Below are positions 46,717 through 57,873 of a DNA stretch of 64,000 bases, piece after piece. The stretch covers positions 1 to 64,000 of the forward strand of contig NZ_AKXQ01000011.1 of the NCBI RefSeq assembly GCF_000276805.1, given 5' to 3'. The notes beneath the pieces were generated by a model, which saw only the letters and a list, made by a program, of their open reading frames with translations, searched no databases and was not told the DNA's origin. Made by a program: the position numbers and the translations under genes. Within the stretch, counting starts at the first letter, position 1. Each line of letters starts with the position of its first letter. The DNA comes from Moritella dasanensis ArB 0140. Lineage in GTDB: Bacteria; Pseudomonadota; Gammaproteobacteria; Enterobacterales; Moritellaceae.

Positions 46717-49700
46717 GTGACAGGCACTCGAAATTGGCTAAGAAGGCTGGGCAAAATATGCCTGTATACGTTTGCTTGCTTAGCTGTTTTTTCTGCAGTT
46801 TCGATTAGCCTGCTACGGGCGAGTTTACCTTACCTGAATCAATATCATGATCGGGTGATTGACTGGCTGGTCGCTGATCAATCGGTGAGTATTGAAGTTG
46901 CAAGTATTGATGCGGGCTGGTATAAATTTGGTCCGGTATTAATTGTAAATACGCTCGATGTAAAGTTCGATGGATCCCTGCCTTATAATTTTGATGTCGC
47001 GCGTATTAAGATCAGCGTCGATTTTTGGAATAGTCTCTTAGAACAAAAACTGCTGATTGATAACCTTATCTTAGATGGTGTGCAGATAAAGCTACCCATT
47101 TCTCCGTTTCAAAGCAGTAAAGAAAAAGACACTAAACTATCTTCTCCTGAATTAACTCGTCTGCTTGATGTGTTTTTCCGTCAGCTGGAACATTTTGAAT
47201 TAACCAACAGTAACTTACGCGTACTAACCCCTGCGGGTGAAGAAAAGATTATTCATATCCCTGAATTTGCTTGGCTAAACCAAGGTAATCGACACCGAGG
47301 GGAAGGTTGGGCATACATCAATGATGATATCACTGATAATAACTTGCGTATTATGGTGGATGTCACCAGTGCCAAAAACGATTTAGCCAATGTCAGTGGT
47401 CAAGTTTATGTTCAAGCCGAAAATGTGAGTTTATCGAGTTGGCTTGAAAGAGTATTACTTGATCGAGAAGGACTGAAAAAAGGCGCGCTCAGTTTTGAAA
47501 GTTGGATTGATATTGCCAACAATAAACCAACATCGGCATTATTACAGTTACAGCCTTCCGCGTTTACGTGGAAAAGTGGTGATCTACAGCAAAGCCTCAA
47601 TATTTGGGGCGGTGAACTGGAATGGCAGTTAACGGATTCCGGTTGGCAGTTAGATAGTCGTGATTTAGCGTTGGTGACCAATGGTATTGTCTGGCCACAG
47701 CTAGATTTACAAGTCAGGCAGCAAGACAGTGATTTGTTGGCGTTTGTTAATCAAGTGGAATTGTCTAAGCTAGCCCCTATTGTCGCCTTATCACGGCATG
47801 TTGATGAAGCTTTATTTAAGGATCTCAAAACCCTTTATCCACATGGCCTAGTGCGTGACGTTAAGATTAAGATCCCAATGCAAGATTGGACTCAGCTGCG
47901 TTATCAGCTAAACGTTGATGATTTGCAGTTGCAAAGTTGGCAAGGTTTTCCAGCCATTGGTAATGTCGATATCGCCGTGACGGGCAGTTTAGATGCTGGC
48001 AAGGTCAGTGTTGATATGCAGGATGTGTCGTTAGATCTCTCGGAGCATCTTGAACATAGTATTCAGGTTAATCAATTTTCGACTGATTTAACCTGGCGTC
48101 GTTATGACTATAGCGATGCTGATGCTAAAAGCAACAGTAATACTGGCGCAGGAACAACCGCGACAGGTATTGAGATCAGCGCAGACAAGGTATTTGTTGA
48201 TACCACAGAGTTAGTCCTCGATACTCAGTTCTTGTTGGATATTCCGACCAATGCACCGCCATTTCTCAGCCTTGCGGGTGATTTGACGTTACGCGATGCC
48301 AGTAAAGCCTATTATTACTACCCAACCGAGTATATGGGGGAAGGGTTAATTGATTACCTACGCGGTGCTTTAAAACAAGGCCATGCTGAGAATGGCCAAG
48401 TGTTGTGGTTTGGTGAGTTTGCTCATTATCCTTATGCCCAAGGTGACGGCATCTTCCAGACCCGATTAAATGTCGTCGATGCTGAGTTTAAATTTGATCC
48501 GCAATGGCCAAGCTTAACGGAATTGCAGTTAGAACTATTATTTCAAAACGATGATTTATTTATGTCATCGCGACAAGGTAATTTGGATCACGTTGCTATA
48601 TCGGCGGTTGATTTGCAATTACCTAATCTGAGTGATGTGCAAGCGCTCGATATCCAAGCTAAATTTAAAACCACTGGTGAGCGTGCCAAATCGCTGATTG
48701 ATTTAAGTCCGCTGCCTGAAATATCTGATACTTTGAATAGCGTACAAGTGTCAGGCGATATTAACGGTGAAATTGATATTGTCATTCCATTTACGGATGA
48801 TGATCCTGTTATTGTCAGCGGTGATATTGGATTGGTGAATGCCGGTGTTTATCTGCCAGCGCTGGATTTAACCTTGGACAATGTGAAAGGTAGTTTCAAG
48901 TTTGATGATGCAGGTTTGTCATCAACGCCGTTAACAGCCACGTTGTTCGACGAGCAACTAAATGTCAGCTTTACCAGTGCACAGCAAGACAGTGACTATC
49001 AAGTCAATGTTGACCTTGCGGGTAACTGGGCGAGTGAAAAGGTGATGATGCAGTTCATGCCCGAATATCAGCAGTATGTGTCGGGTTATGTGAACTGGCA
49101 AGGCTCGTTAAACATGGTTTTCCCTGAGCAGGGGTTTAACTATGAATTTGATTTACAGAGTGATTTAGAGAGCGTAATACTCGATTTACCCATTCCTTTA
49201 GGTAAAGCAGCCTCGCAGGATTGGCCAACCGATATTGCTGTTGTCGGTAATGATAAACAAGCCCATGTTCAACTCAATTCGACTGACCTGATCTACTTCT
49301 CTGGTCAGGTTAATTACGCCGGTGAGCAATTAACCTTGATCCAATCTTTAGTTCAGATAGGTAATGCTGATGAACTACTTATCAGTGATACCGCAAATGC
49401 CGTGGTTATGAATGTCGATAACCTTGCACTTGCCGATTGGCAGTCATGGTACAAGGGTTTGCCAGACAGTAATTTCGATGTCAGTAGTGCTGTTGAACCC
49501 TTATCCTCGATTAAAGTGGCGGTGGCTAACACTGTTTATTACCAACAACCCTTGACCAACTTAAATATTACCGCCACTAAAGGTTACCGTAATTGGGGTA
49601 TCGCACTACAAGCTGATGAATTTAATGGGGCTGTTGTTATCCCTGACGTCGGTGATATTAATATCGATTTTGATTATTTATATTTACCTGATTTAGTGTT

Positions 49701-50652
49701 TAATGGTGATGAGAATAACCAGGCCAAAACCGAGAATATCGTAGATGAACCGCAATCTAGCGAACTTGTTTGGCAAGATGTACCGGGTTTTAATTTTAAT
49801 TGTGGCGCCTGTATTTTAGGCCAAATTAATTTAGGTCAAACGTCTGCTAAAGTAAGTAAGAGTACGACAGGACTGAGCTTAAAAGCCCTTGATGTTGATA
49901 TGGAACATTCCACTGTGGCTATGACTGGGCGTTGGTTTACGGATGAGAAAGGTAAGCAGGCAACGCAATTACAGGGTGAGTTAAGCACTAAGAGTGTTGA
50001 AGAGTTTATGACGGGCCTAGGCATGATCAGTCCATTGGCAAAGACCCCTGCAAATGTTAACTTCAGACTGGCTTGGCAAGATCAGCCTTTTAATATTGAT
50101 GGTGACTCATTAAATGGTAATGCGACAATAACCACTAAAGCAGGGCGTATATCGAATGTCAGTGATAAAGGTACGCGGTTCTTAAGTGTGCTGAGCTTAC
50201 AGTCATTAGTGAAGCGCTTAAGTTTAGATTTCAGTGATGTATTTAATGACGGGCTGCCATATTCGTCTATGCAAGGGTCACTGCTGATCGTTGATGGTGC
50301 GATTAATAATAAAGATTTTATCCTTAATTCTAATAGCGGTAAGATCACCGGCCATGGTTATATCGATTTAGTCACGGATACGATTAATTATAATTTAAGC
50401 TTCTTCCCCGATGTGACCTCTAGTTTACCAGTATTGGCGGCGTTTGCAGTCACGCCAACAACTGCATTGGCTGTGTTTGCGTTATCCAAGATCTTAGAAC
50501 CGGTGGTTGAAGTGATCACCGAGCTTAAATTTAATGTCAGTGGCGACTTTGATAATCCCGTATTTACCGAAGGTAAGCGTAATAAACAAGCTATCACTGT
50601 ACCGGACAGATTGCTTAATGACGCTGAGTCGCAAACTTCAGGAGGTAAGTAA
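46717..50652 (+). CDS. yhdP: YhdP family protein (AsmA-like phospholipid transport protein)
   Basis: This 1311-residue envelope protein has one N-terminal membrane helix (about 14-32). A very long beta-rich periplasmic part follows (DUF3971 and AsmA-like C-terminal regions; ASIDAGWYKFGPVLIV near the start). YhdP and its paralogues TamB and YdbH are proposed to form periplasmic grooves that carry phospholipids to the outer membrane. The start is GTG, one base after the rng stop. The length agrees with E. coli YhdP (1266). It overlaps the next gene by one base. Confidence 0.94.
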   Translation: MTGTRNWLRRLGKICLYTFACLAVFSAVSISLLRASLPYLNQYHDRVIDWLVADQSVSIEVASIDAGWYKFGPVLIVNTLDVKFDGSLPYNFDVARIKISVDFWNSLLEQKLLIDNLILDGVQIKLPISPFQSSKEKDTKLSSPELTRLLDVFFRQLEHFELTNSNLRVLTPAGEEKIIHIPEFAWLNQGNRHRGEGWAYINDDITDNNLRIMVDVTSAKNDLANVSGQVYVQAENVSLSSWLERVLLDREGLKKGALSFESWIDIANNKPTSALLQLQPSAFTWKSGDLQQSLNIWGGELEWQLTDSGWQLDSRDLALVTNGIVWPQLDLQVRQQDSDLLAFVNQVELSKLAPIVALSRHVDEALFKDLKTLYPHGLVRDVKIKIPMQDWTQLRYQLNVDDLQLQSWQGFPAIGNVDIAVTGSLDAGKVSVDMQDVSLDLSEHLEHSIQVNQFSTDLTWRRYDYSDADAKSNSNTGAGTTATGIEISADKVFVDTTELVLDTQFLLDIPTNAPPFLSLAGDLTLRDASKAYYYYPTEYMGEGLIDYLRGALKQGHAENGQVLWFGEFAHYPYAQGDGIFQTRLNVVDAEFKFDPQWPSLTELQLELLFQNDDLFMSSRQGNLDHVAISAVDLQLPNLSDVQALDIQAKFKTTGERAKSLIDLSPLPEISDTLNSVQVSGDINGEIDIVIPFTDDDPVIVSGDIGLVNAGVYLPALDLTLDNVKGSFKFDDAGLSSTPLTATLFDEQLNVSFTSAQQDSDYQVNVDLAGNWASEKVMMQFMPEYQQYVSGYVNWQGSLNMVFPEQGFNYEFDLQSDLESVILDLPIPLGKAASQDWPTDIAVVGNDKQAHVQLNSTDLIYFSGQVNYAGEQLTLIQSLVQIGNADELLISDTANAVVMNVDNLALADWQSWYKGLPDSNFDVSSAVEPLSSIKVAVANTVYYQQPLTNLNITATKGYRNWGIALQADEFNGAVVIPDVGDINIDFDYLYLPDLVFNGDENNQAKTENIVDEPQSSELVWQDVPGFNFNCGACILGQINLGQTSAKVSKSTTGLSLKALDVDMEHSTVAMTGRWFTDEKGKQATQLQGELSTKSVEEFMTGLGMISPLAKTPANVNFRLAWQDQPFNIDGDSLNGNATITTKAGRISNVSDKGTRFLSVLSLQSLVKRLSLDFSDVFNDGLPYSSMQGSLLIVDGAINNKDFILNSNSGKITGHGYIDLVTDTINYNLSFFPDVTSSLPVLAAFAVTPTTALAVFALSKILEPVVEVITELKFNVSGDFDNPVFTEGKRNKQAITVPDRLLNDAESQTSGGK

Positions 50653-51536
50653 TGCAGTTAGTCGCAATACAAATGAACTCTGGTGCTGATATTGCAGCAA
50701 ACTTAGCGACTGTGGCGTCGCAACTGGCGTTGATTGATACGCAAGTTGCCCCGACGTTAATATTATTACCTGAGAATTTCGCGTTATTTTCCAATCGTGA
50801 CGATTATTTAGCCCATGCAGAAGTATTAGGACAGGGCCTTGTTCAGCAACAACTTGCTGATTGGGCGAAACAATACCAATGTTGGCTGGTTGCTGGTTCT
50901 TTCCCTATTCTTAGTGATATTGATGAGCGTATTTACACCACGAGTTTAGCATTTGACCCGAATGGGGAATTGGTGCAACATTACCACAAGATCCATTTGT
51001 TTGATGCGCATGTTCCAGCTGTCTCTGTTATCACGAATGATGACCAAGCTAAGACGGTATTTAAGCAAGCGTTAAAGACTCAAGTATATAAAGAATCAGA
51101 TAGCTTTATTGCCGGTGATCGGATTGCGACCTTTCGCGTCGGCAATATAACGGTTGGCATGGCGATTTGTTATGACTTACGCTTTCCAGAATTATTTCGT
51201 GCACTGAGTGCGGCTAATGTCGATGTGTTTTTACTGCCTGCCGCGTTTACTTATGTGACAGGTAAAGCCCATTGGTTACCCCTGTTACAAGCCCGAGCAA
51301 TTGAAAACCAATGCTACGTGTTAGCGGCGAATCAGGTAGGTGATCATGGCCACAATCGTCATACTTGGGGGCATTCAGTTATCTTAGACCCCTGGGGAGA
51401 GATACTGGCACAACAAACGTCGGCATGCGGTATCAGTTGTGCGCTATTAGACAAACATAAGTTAGTACAAGTACGTACTGACATACCTATTTTACAACAT
51501 GCACGCTTTACGGCGAGCTTGAAAAATAAAGAGTAA
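50652..51536 (+). CDS. carbon-nitrogen hydrolase (nitrilase superfamily, Nit1 type)
   Basis: This 294-residue protein has the Glu-Lys-Cys triad of the superfamily: E41 in [10 protein letters not shown]113 in [10 protein letters not shown] and C173 in [14 protein letters not shown]. Proteins of this class near yhdP/tldD are Nit1/YafV-like amidases, and deaminated-glutathione hydrolysis is the best-known activity. Between K113 and the next strand there is an extra segment of about 20 residues (about 124-143) not expected in the family. It overlaps yhdP by one base and is followed by tldD after 8 bases. Confidence 0.9.
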   Translation: MQLVAIQMNSGADIAANLATVASQLALIDTQVAPTLILLPENFALFSNRDDYLAHAEVLGQGLVQQQLADWAKQYQCWLVAGSFPILSDIDERIYTTSLAFDPNGELVQHYHKIHLFDAHVPAVSVITNDDQAKTVFKQALKTQVYKESDSFIAGDRIATFRVGNITVGMAICYDLRFPELFRALSAANVDVFLLPAAFTYVTGKAHWLPLLQARAIENQCYVLAANQVGDHGHNRHTWGHSVILDPWGEILAQQTSACGISCALLDKHKLVQVRTDIPILQHARFTASLKNKE

Positions 51537-51544
51537 TAATCCAA

Positions 51545-52993
51545 ATGAGATTTGAACAAGTCGAAAATTCAATTTTACTGCCAGCCGGTTTAAACGTCGA
51601 TAAGCTGCAGAGCACACTGTCATTATTGATGGGCAATCAGCTTGATTATGGTGATCTTTATTTCCAAGCTTGCAAACATGAATCTTGGGGTTTAGAAGAC
51701 GGTATCGTTAAAGAAGGTTCGTTTAATATCGAAAGGGGTGTTGGCGTTCGTGCAGTTTCGGGCGAGAAAACCGGTTTTGCTTATTCTGATGAGATCAGCT
51801 TAAAGGCATTAACGCAGTCTGCGAAAGCGGCGCGTGGTATTGCTGGCAGCGGTGGTGAAGGTAAAGTGAAAGCGTGGAGCAAACCACAAGGTAGTGAAAT
51901 TTATCAGCCATTAGATCCATTAGCGAGCATGGAAAGACAACGTAAAATTGACTTATTACATGAAGTTGATGTGTATGCGCGTTCATTGGATACACACGTT
52001 ACGCAAGTGAGCGTGAGTCTATCTGCGGTATACGAAGAAATATTAGTGGCAGCAACAGATGGCACGTTGGCGACAGACGTTCGCCCATTAGTACGTATGA
52101 ACTGTTCTGTGTTGATTGAGAAAAATGGTAAACGTGAACGTGGTGGCGCTGGTGGCGGTGGTCGTTATGGTTTTGATTACTTTTTAGATGATGTTGATGG
52201 TGTGCAACGTGCGTTTAGCTATGCTAAAGATGCGGTACGCCAAGCGCTGGTTAATATTGAGGCCATTGATGCACCTGCTGGTGCGATGACTGTGGTTCTT
52301 GGTGCTGGTTGGCCTGGGGTATTATTACACGAAGCGGTAGGTCATGGCCTAGAAGGCGATTTTAACCGTAAAGGCACGTCTTCTTATGCGGGTAAAATTG
52401 GCCAGCAAGTTGCATCGCCACTGTGCACTATTGTTGATAATGGCACTTTAGCGAATCGCCGTGGTTCATTGAACATTGATGACGAAGGCACGGTAACGCA
52501 AAATACCATGTTGATTGAAAAGGGTATTTTGAAAGGTTATATGCAAGATAAACTTAATGCCCGTTTAATGGGTGTGGAATCAACAGGTAACGGTCGTCGT
52601 GAATCATTCGCACATTTACCTATGCCGCGTATGACCAATACTTACATGTTACCTGGCGAGCATAGCCCAGAAGAAATTATTAGCACGGTTAAGAAGGGCA
52701 TTTATGCGCCTAACTTTGGTGGTGGTCAGGTTGATATTACCTCGGGTAAGTTTGTATTCTCGGCATCAGAAGCGTATTTAATTGAGGATGGTAAAATTAC
52801 CACGCCAATTAAAGGGGCAACCTTGATCGGTAATGGTCATGACGCGATGCAAGATATCTCTATGGTCGGTAATGATCTGGAGTTAGATAAGGGTGTCGGT
52901 ATTTGTGGTAAAGAAGGCCAAAGCATCCCTGTTGGTGTTGGTCAGCCAACATTAAAATTAGACAGCATGACAGTCGGTGGTACGGGCAGCTAA
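51545..52993 (+). CDS. tldD: metalloprotease TldD
   Basis: This 482-residue subunit pairs with TldE/PmbA to form a zinc protease that trims unfolded peptides, including microcin B17 and CcdA. The metal motif [11 protein letters not shown] (H262, E263, H267) is intact and the Gly-rich [12 protein letters not shown] precedes it. Its partner pmbA is 0.8 kb downstream beyond yjgA. The AATAATCC leader shows no strong ribosome-binding site. A bidirectional terminator follows. Confidence 0.97.
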   Translation: MRFEQVENSILLPAGLNVDKLQSTLSLLMGNQLDYGDLYFQACKHESWGLEDGIVKEGSFNIERGVGVRAVSGEKTGFAYSDEISLKALTQSAKAARGIAGSGGEGKVKAWSKPQGSEIYQPLDPLASMERQRKIDLLHEVDVYARSLDTHVTQVSVSLSAVYEEILVAATDGTLATDVRPLVRMNCSVLIEKNGKRERGGAGGGGRYGFDYFLDDVDGVQRAFSYAKDAVRQALVNIEAIDAPAGAMTVVLGAGWPGVLLHEAVGHGLEGDFNRKGTSSYAGKIGQQVASPLCTIVDNGTLANRRGSLNIDDEGTVTQNTMLIEKGILKGYMQDKLNARLMGVESTGNGRRESFAHLPMPRMTNTYMLPGEHSPEEIISTVKKGIYAPNFGGGQVDITSGKFVFSASEAYLIEDGKITTPIKGATLIGNGHDAMQDISMVGNDLELDKGVGICGKEGQSIPVGVGQPTLKLDSMTVGGTGS

Positions 52994-53042
52994 TAATGCT
53001 GCTGGACACTTTAAACGTCACGGTTAAAAAATAGCAGATAAA

Positions 53043-53087
53043 AATAAAGCCCTAGCAAGTATATGAATCACTTGTTAGGGCTTTATT
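53043..53087. terminator. bidirectional terminator between tldD and yjgA
   Basis: AATAAAGCCCTAGCAAGT pairs with ACTTGTTAGGGCTTTATT (one wobble) around a nine-base loop. It separates convergent genes. Confidence 0.85.
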
Positions 53088-53133
53088 GTTTGTACTGGTT
53101 AAATATTAAATGTGCCGAGATGGCTGATTAATA

Positions 53134-53700
53134 TTATATACCGGCAATTTCACGTAGATGTTTAAAGATTTCTTTGCTTGGTTTTGCTGCTTTAAGCGGC
53201 TTTTCAGCTTTAAGTTCTTTATTCACTTGGCGAATAAGTAGACGTAATTTCTGACGGTCAGCATTTGGATAGGTTTCCAGTAATGTTGAGATCGCAGTAT
53301 CACCACCGGCAATTAAGTTATCACGTACCATTTCTAGTTTTGCTAACTCAACTGTTGCTTGGTTGTACTTATTGGTGATCTTATCGTATGCCGCTTGGAT
53401 TGGCTCAAGACCGTCACTACGCATGATCTTACACATGTACGACTGATGTCTGCTGTAAGCATCTGTACGTATTGAGATCTTTCTCGCTGTAACAATTGCA
53501 GCCAGTAAATGCTCAGAGAAACCCATCTTGGCAATTTCAGCTTTACTCAATAAAGAGATAGCGCCAGCAAGCTCAAGAGTCTTGGCAATTTCGATTTTAT
53601 TTTCTGCACGACTTTGATATAGCTCGTCGTCTTCAGCGCGTCGGTAAGACTTTTCACTGGTAATATTTCGTTCTTTTACGCTCATAATATTCTTTTTCAA
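53134..53700 (-). CDS. yjgA: ribosome biogenesis factor DarP (YjgA)
   Basis: This 188-residue basic, helical protein of the DUF615 family binds pre-50S particles and helps their maturation. Family features are the start region SYRRAEDDE, then ELAGAISLLSKAEIAKMGF and RQKLRLLIRQVNKELKAEKP. It lies next to and divergent from pmbA, as in E. coli. Confidence 0.94.
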   Translation of the reverse strand: MKKNIMSVKERNITSEKSYRRAEDDELYQSRAENKIEIAKTLELAGAISLLSKAEIAKMGFSEHLLAAIVTARKISIRTDAYSRHQSYMCKIMRSDGLEPIQAAYDKITNKYNQATVELAKLEMVRDNLIAGGDTAISTLLETYPNADRQKLRLLIRQVNKELKAEKPLKAAKPSKEIFKHLREIAGI

Positions 53701-53810
53701 AACGATTGATATGTTAATTGTATCAGTTTATTGCTAATTGCGCAGTTGCTGGAGGAATTTATATCGCATCATGGTATGCTAAATCCAGTATAACTAATTG
53801 AAACGAGCCC

Positions 53811-55151
53811 ATGAACTTAAAACAGCAAATTACATTAGAACAAAATAAATTGGAATTAGCCGTTACTCAAGCACTCGAAATCGCTAAAAAAGCGGGCGCG
53901 AGTGATGCTGAAGTAGCTATTTCACGACAAACTGGTTTGTCTGTGAGTACGCGCATGGGTGAAGTTGAAAATGTTGAATTCAACCACGATGGCGCGTTAG
54001 GTATTTGTGTATACCGCGGTCAACGTAAAGGTAATGCATCAACGTCTGATTTAAGTGAAGCTGCCATTCAAAGCACAGTCGCAGCGGCGTTAGATATCGC
54101 GTTGCACACAGCTGAAGATGAGTTTGCAGGTCTAGCAGATCGTGAACTCATGGCGTTTTCACCTGCAGACTTAGATTTATGCCACCCAATTGAAATTAAA
54201 CCTGAGTATGCCATTGAGCAAGCGTGTCTGACAGAACGCTTAGCCTTAGCGCAAGACTCACGTATTGTGAACAGTGAAGGTGCATTTACCAGTCACAGCA
54301 GCATTAAAGTGTATGGTAACAGCCATGGTTTGGTGAATGGTTATGCAAGTACCCGTCACAGCATGAGTTCAGTACTGATTGCCGAAGAAAATGGTGCAAT
54401 GGAACGTGATTACGGCTACTCAATGGCGCGTGACGCAAGTAAATTGTGGACACCTGAACAGATTGCTACAGAAGCGGTTAATCGCACTGTAGACCGTCTA
54501 GGCGCGCGTAAAATTGATACGTGTAATGTGCCTGTTATTTTTCATCATGACGTAGCAAGTAGCTTAATGGGTCAATTAGTGATGGGCATTAGCGGTGGTA
54601 GTTTATACCGTAAATCATCATTCTTATTAGACAAGTTGGGTGAACAGATTTTCCCTGATTGGTTGAACATCCAAGAGCGCCCACATATTTTAGGGGGTTT
54701 AGCATCCTCTATGTATGACGCTGAAGGTGTGCGTACTAAAGATTTAAATGTGGTAGAACAAGGTATCTTAAAAAGTTACTTACTTACCAGTTACAGCGGC
54801 CGTAAATTAGGCATGCAAACAACTGGTCATGCTGGTGGTATCCATAACTGGAACGTCACGGGCAAAGGTGAAACTCTCGGTCAGTTGTGTCGTCAAATGG
54901 GCACTGGTTTATTAGTGACTGAGCTGATGGGTCAAGGCGTTAATATAGTGACGGGTGATTATAGCCGTGGCGCGTCTGGTTTCTGGGTTGAGAACGGTGA
55001 AGTACAATATCCAGTCCATGAAATTACCATTGCGGGTAACTTAACTGATATGTTTAAAAATATCGTTGCTGTGGGTAACGACGTTGATATTCGTAGCAGC
55101 ATTTTGATGGGTTCGACACTGTTAGAGTCAATGCAGATTGCCGGTAACTAA
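53811..55151 (+). CDS. pmbA: metalloprotease subunit PmbA (TldE)
   Basis: This 446-residue partner of TldD lacks the HExxxH zinc motif and is thought to support the active TldD subunit. Family segments include [41 protein letters not shown] and [19 protein letters not shown]. The length equals E. coli PmbA (450). A terminator follows. Confidence 0.96.
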   Translation: MNLKQQITLEQNKLELAVTQALEIAKKAGASDAEVAISRQTGLSVSTRMGEVENVEFNHDGALGICVYRGQRKGNASTSDLSEAAIQSTVAAALDIALHTAEDEFAGLADRELMAFSPADLDLCHPIEIKPEYAIEQACLTERLALAQDSRIVNSEGAFTSHSSIKVYGNSHGLVNGYASTRHSMSSVLIAEENGAMERDYGYSMARDASKLWTPEQIATEAVNRTVDRLGARKIDTCNVPVIFHHDVASSLMGQLVMGISGGSLYRKSSFLLDKLGEQIFPDWLNIQERPHILGGLASSMYDAEGVRTKDLNVVEQGILKSYLLTSYSGRKLGMQTTGHAGGIHNWNVTGKGETLGQLCRQMGTGLLVTELMGQGVNIVTGDYSRGASGFWVENGEVQYPVHEITIAGNLTDMFKNIVAVGNDVDIRSSILMGSTLLESMQIAGN

Positions 55152-55205
55152 TTAGCCGTTAAGCTTGAGTGTGATCGCGCCTTATTTTTAATATTAATAG
55201 TATGT

Positions 55206-55239
55206 AAAAGCCTGTGTCGTTAAGACACAGGCTTTTTTT
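55206..55239. terminator. bidirectional terminator between pmbA and mgtE
   Basis: AAAAGCCTGTGTC pairs with GACACAGGCTTTT around a five-base loop, with T runs on both strands. Confidence 0.95.
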
Positions 55240-55296
55240 GTTTATCACGCGGTAATCATTCTCGGCTCGGTCATTACTTCGCGATTTAAACGCGTT

Positions 55297-56658
55297 TTAT
55301 GAACCGTAGACCAGTGTTGCCATGCCTAAGAAGGCAAATAGACCGACGACATCGGTAACGGTCGTGAGCGCCATTCCGCCTGCTAATGCGGGATCAATAT
55401 TGTATTTTTTCATCACCAATGGAATCACTACACCCGCGAGTCCGCCAATCGACATATTAATAAACATCGCACCGCCAATGATGAGACCGAGTGACGGATC
55501 ACCTTTCCACAGCGAGACGATGATAGCGATAAAGATGGCCCAAATAGCACCATTCAATGCGCCAACCATGGCTTCTTTACCAATTAACCAACGGCTGTTG
55601 TCTTCACTAATATGACCCACTGCCATACCACGAATAACTAAAGCTAACGTTTGATTACCGGCGATACCGCCCATACTCGGTACGATGGTCATTAAAATAG
55701 CCAGTGTCGCTAATTGCTCTAACGTGGCTTCAAACATATTGGATACAGATGCTGCAGTCAGTGCGGCAATTAAATTAACCCCAAGCCAGAGTGTACGGCG
55801 CTTGGTACTTTGTATTACCGGAGCGAAGGTATCTTCATCGTCATCCATGCCCGCCATGCCCATCATGTCATGCTCGGCATTTTCACGAATAATATCGACC
55901 ACGTCATCAATGGTAATACGACCGAGTAGGTTACCTGAATCATCAATAACAGGCGCAGAGATCCAATTATGACGTTCAAATAACTTGGCGACTTCGGAGG
56001 TATCCATATTGGCTGGTAATGTTTCAGCTTGGCGATCCATGATGGTATCGACCACACTGTTTAGATCTGTGGTCAGTAGCATCGCCAAAGATACATCACC
56101 CATTAAGCGATTATCTTTATCCACCACGTATAAGGTATCGGTTGCTTCTGGTAGTTCTCCGCGTAAACGGATATAGCGTAAAATAACATCGACAGTGACA
56201 TCTGGACGAAAAGTGATGGTATCAGTGTCCATGATACTGCCCGCAGTGTCTTCCGGATAGGCCATTGCCGCTTCGAGGCGATGGCGATCTTGGGTATCCA
56301 TTTTCGAGATAACTTCTTGATAGATGCTATCTGGGAGACTGCGGAGAATATTGGCTAAATCATCGGAATCTAAACCTTCAGTCGCCGCGACAAGCGATTC
56401 GGTATCCATGAGTTTGAGAATACTGGTTTTAGCATCTTCGTTGAGCTCGTCAAGGATCTCACCTTGCATTTCAGAATCGGTTAATCGCCATAGCAGTTTA
56501 CGGCCTGCTGGTGGCGATGATTCGAGTAATAATGCGATATCACAAGGGGGGATTTGGTAGAGCATTCGTTTAACGTGAACAAACATACCACTATCAAGTG
56601 CTTCATTCAGTTCGCTTAAACGTATGTGTGTGCTTTCATGCTCCATTTTTTCTGGCAT
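55297..56658 (-). CDS. mgtE: magnesium transporter MgtE
   Basis: This 453-residue protein has a cytoplasmic MgtE_N domain (about 25-130), a pair of CBS domains (about 140-260) that sense magnesium, and five membrane helices (about 285-450). The pore motif region SMGGIAGNQTLALVIRG is intact. In Vibrionaceae mgtE lies near rapZ/npr, as here without npr. Confidence 0.95.
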   Translation of the reverse strand: MPEKMEHESTHIRLSELNEALDSGMFVHVKRMLYQIPPCDIALLLESSPPAGRKLLWRLTDSEMQGEILDELNEDAKTSILKLMDTESLVAATEGLDSDDLANILRSLPDSIYQEVISKMDTQDRHRLEAAMAYPEDTAGSIMDTDTITFRPDVTVDVILRYIRLRGELPEATDTLYVVDKDNRLMGDVSLAMLLTTDLNSVVDTIMDRQAETLPANMDTSEVAKLFERHNWISAPVIDDSGNLLGRITIDDVVDIIRENAEHDMMGMAGMDDDEDTFAPVIQSTKRRTLWLGVNLIAALTAASVSNMFEATLEQLATLAILMTIVPSMGGIAGNQTLALVIRGMAVGHISEDNSRWLIGKEAMVGALNGAIWAIFIAIIVSLWKGDPSLGLIIGGAMFINMSIGGLAGVVIPLVMKKYNIDPALAGGMALTTVTDVVGLFAFLGMATLVYGS

Positions 56659-56745
56659 ATGTTGTCCCCATTCTTATTCTTTTGCTGCAAGACCTTGCTC
56701 GCAGGTGCTGCGCAATTCTAGCTTAATCTGTATTTATAATCAGTA

Positions 56746-56798
56746 TTAACAAGTGATACCATAAAATATAATAATAATTAACGGTATCACTTTGTTAA
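56746..56798. terminator. inverted repeat downstream of rapZ
   Basis: AAGTGATACC pairs with GGTATCACTT across a 22-base AT-only loop, extended by further A/T pairs past a one-base bulge. It is 13 bases past the rapZ stop codon and could be a terminator or an operator upstream of mgtE. Confidence 0.4.
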
Positions 56799-56810
56799 TG
56801 CTGAGAGTAT

Positions 56811-57674
56811 TTAGCTAATTTTATGTTTGTTTTTTTCTAATGTTTGGTGACGCGTTTGTACAACACGGTCTTGTAACTTAAAGCTTTTAGCCAGTTGTTC
56901 AGCGATGAATACCGAACGATGTTGACCGCCAGTACAACCAATCGCAACGGTGACATAGCTGCGGTTATTTTTTTCTAGCAGCGGCAACCAAGTCGTTAAT
57001 AAGTTTTCAATTTGCAGGGTGAAACTCATTACTTCTGGCTGCTGACTGAGGTAATTAATCACCGGTTCATCAAGACCTGTGTAAGGTTTTAATTCAGGGA
57101 TCCAGTGTGGATTTGGTAAAAAACGTACATCAAAGACATAGTCTGCATCCATCGGTAGGCCATGTTTAAAGCCAAAGGATTGAAAAACAAGGACGAGTTG
57201 GTTGTTTTTCTTGCCTAAAATACGTTCTTTTATTTGTTCGCTGAGCTCATGAATATTTAACTCAGAGGTATCGATTTTTAAATCTGCATGCAAGGCGATA
57301 GGACGTAAGCGTGTTTCTTCTATTTCAATTGCTTGAGATAATGACAGCTCATCTTTGGTTAATGGATGCAGTCGTCTTGTTTCGCTGTAGCGCTTAATAA
57401 GCACTGCTTTATTAGCATCAAGAAATAAACTGGTGAGATCGGTGCTGGCTTTTAGCGCCGTAATAATGTCATTTAATTCTTGTTTATCAGTCGGTAAATT
57501 ACGCACGTCAATGCTGACTGCCATTTTTTCAGTCTTGGAATTTAAGGTTTGTAGTAGCTGTGGGAGTAAGGTAACTGGCAGGTTGTCTACGCAATAGTAG
57601 CCTAAATCTTCAAGTACCCGTAATGCAATTGATTTGCCGGATCCTGACTGGCCGCTGACTATTATTAATTTCAT
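56811..57674 (-). CDS. rapZ: RNase adapter protein RapZ
   Basis: This 287-residue protein has an N-terminal P-loop (GQSGSGKS, residues 8-15) and DVRNLP near 57-62. The C-terminal RNA-binding part includes [14 protein letters not shown]. In E. coli RapZ delivers the GlmZ small RNA to RNase E and so tunes glucosamine-6-phosphate synthesis; it also senses GlcN6P. The usual upstream gene ptsN and downstream gene npr are missing. Confidence 0.96.
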   Translation of the reverse strand: MKLIIVSGQSGSGKSIALRVLEDLGYYCVDNLPVTLLPQLLQTLNSKTEKMAVSIDVRNLPTDKQELNDIITALKASTDLTSLFLDANKAVLIKRYSETRRLHPLTKDELSLSQAIEIEETRLRPIALHADLKIDTSELNIHELSEQIKERILGKKNNQLVLVFQSFGFKHGLPMDADYVFDVRFLPNPHWIPELKPYTGLDEPVINYLSQQPEVMSFTLQIENLLTTWLPLLEKNNRSYVTVAIGCTGGQHRSVFIAEQLAKSFKLQDRVVQTRHQTLEKNKHKIS

Positions 57675-57823
57675 GTTCTGTCCCCATATCTGCGCAGCGA
57701 ATATAGCATTAGCAGGGTGAAAATTAGGTTGCTAATTTTAAACCTGTCGTACTATAAAAGAAGGCTTATTATCCCGGAATTGATGTGGATATGATATGTT
57801 TTAATTATGTCAGAAGCATTAAT

Positions 57824-57853
57824 ACCTAAAGGAAAAGTTTATTTCCTTTAGGT
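57824..57853. terminator. 12-base perfect inverted repeat between hpf and rapZ
   Basis: ACCTAAAGGAAA and TTTCCTTTAGGT flank a six-base loop, just downstream of hpf and upstream of rapZ. It may end hpf transcription or be an mRNA processing hairpin; neither strand has a good T run. Confidence 0.5.
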
Positions 57854-57873
57854 TCTTTGTTATGGGACTTAAA

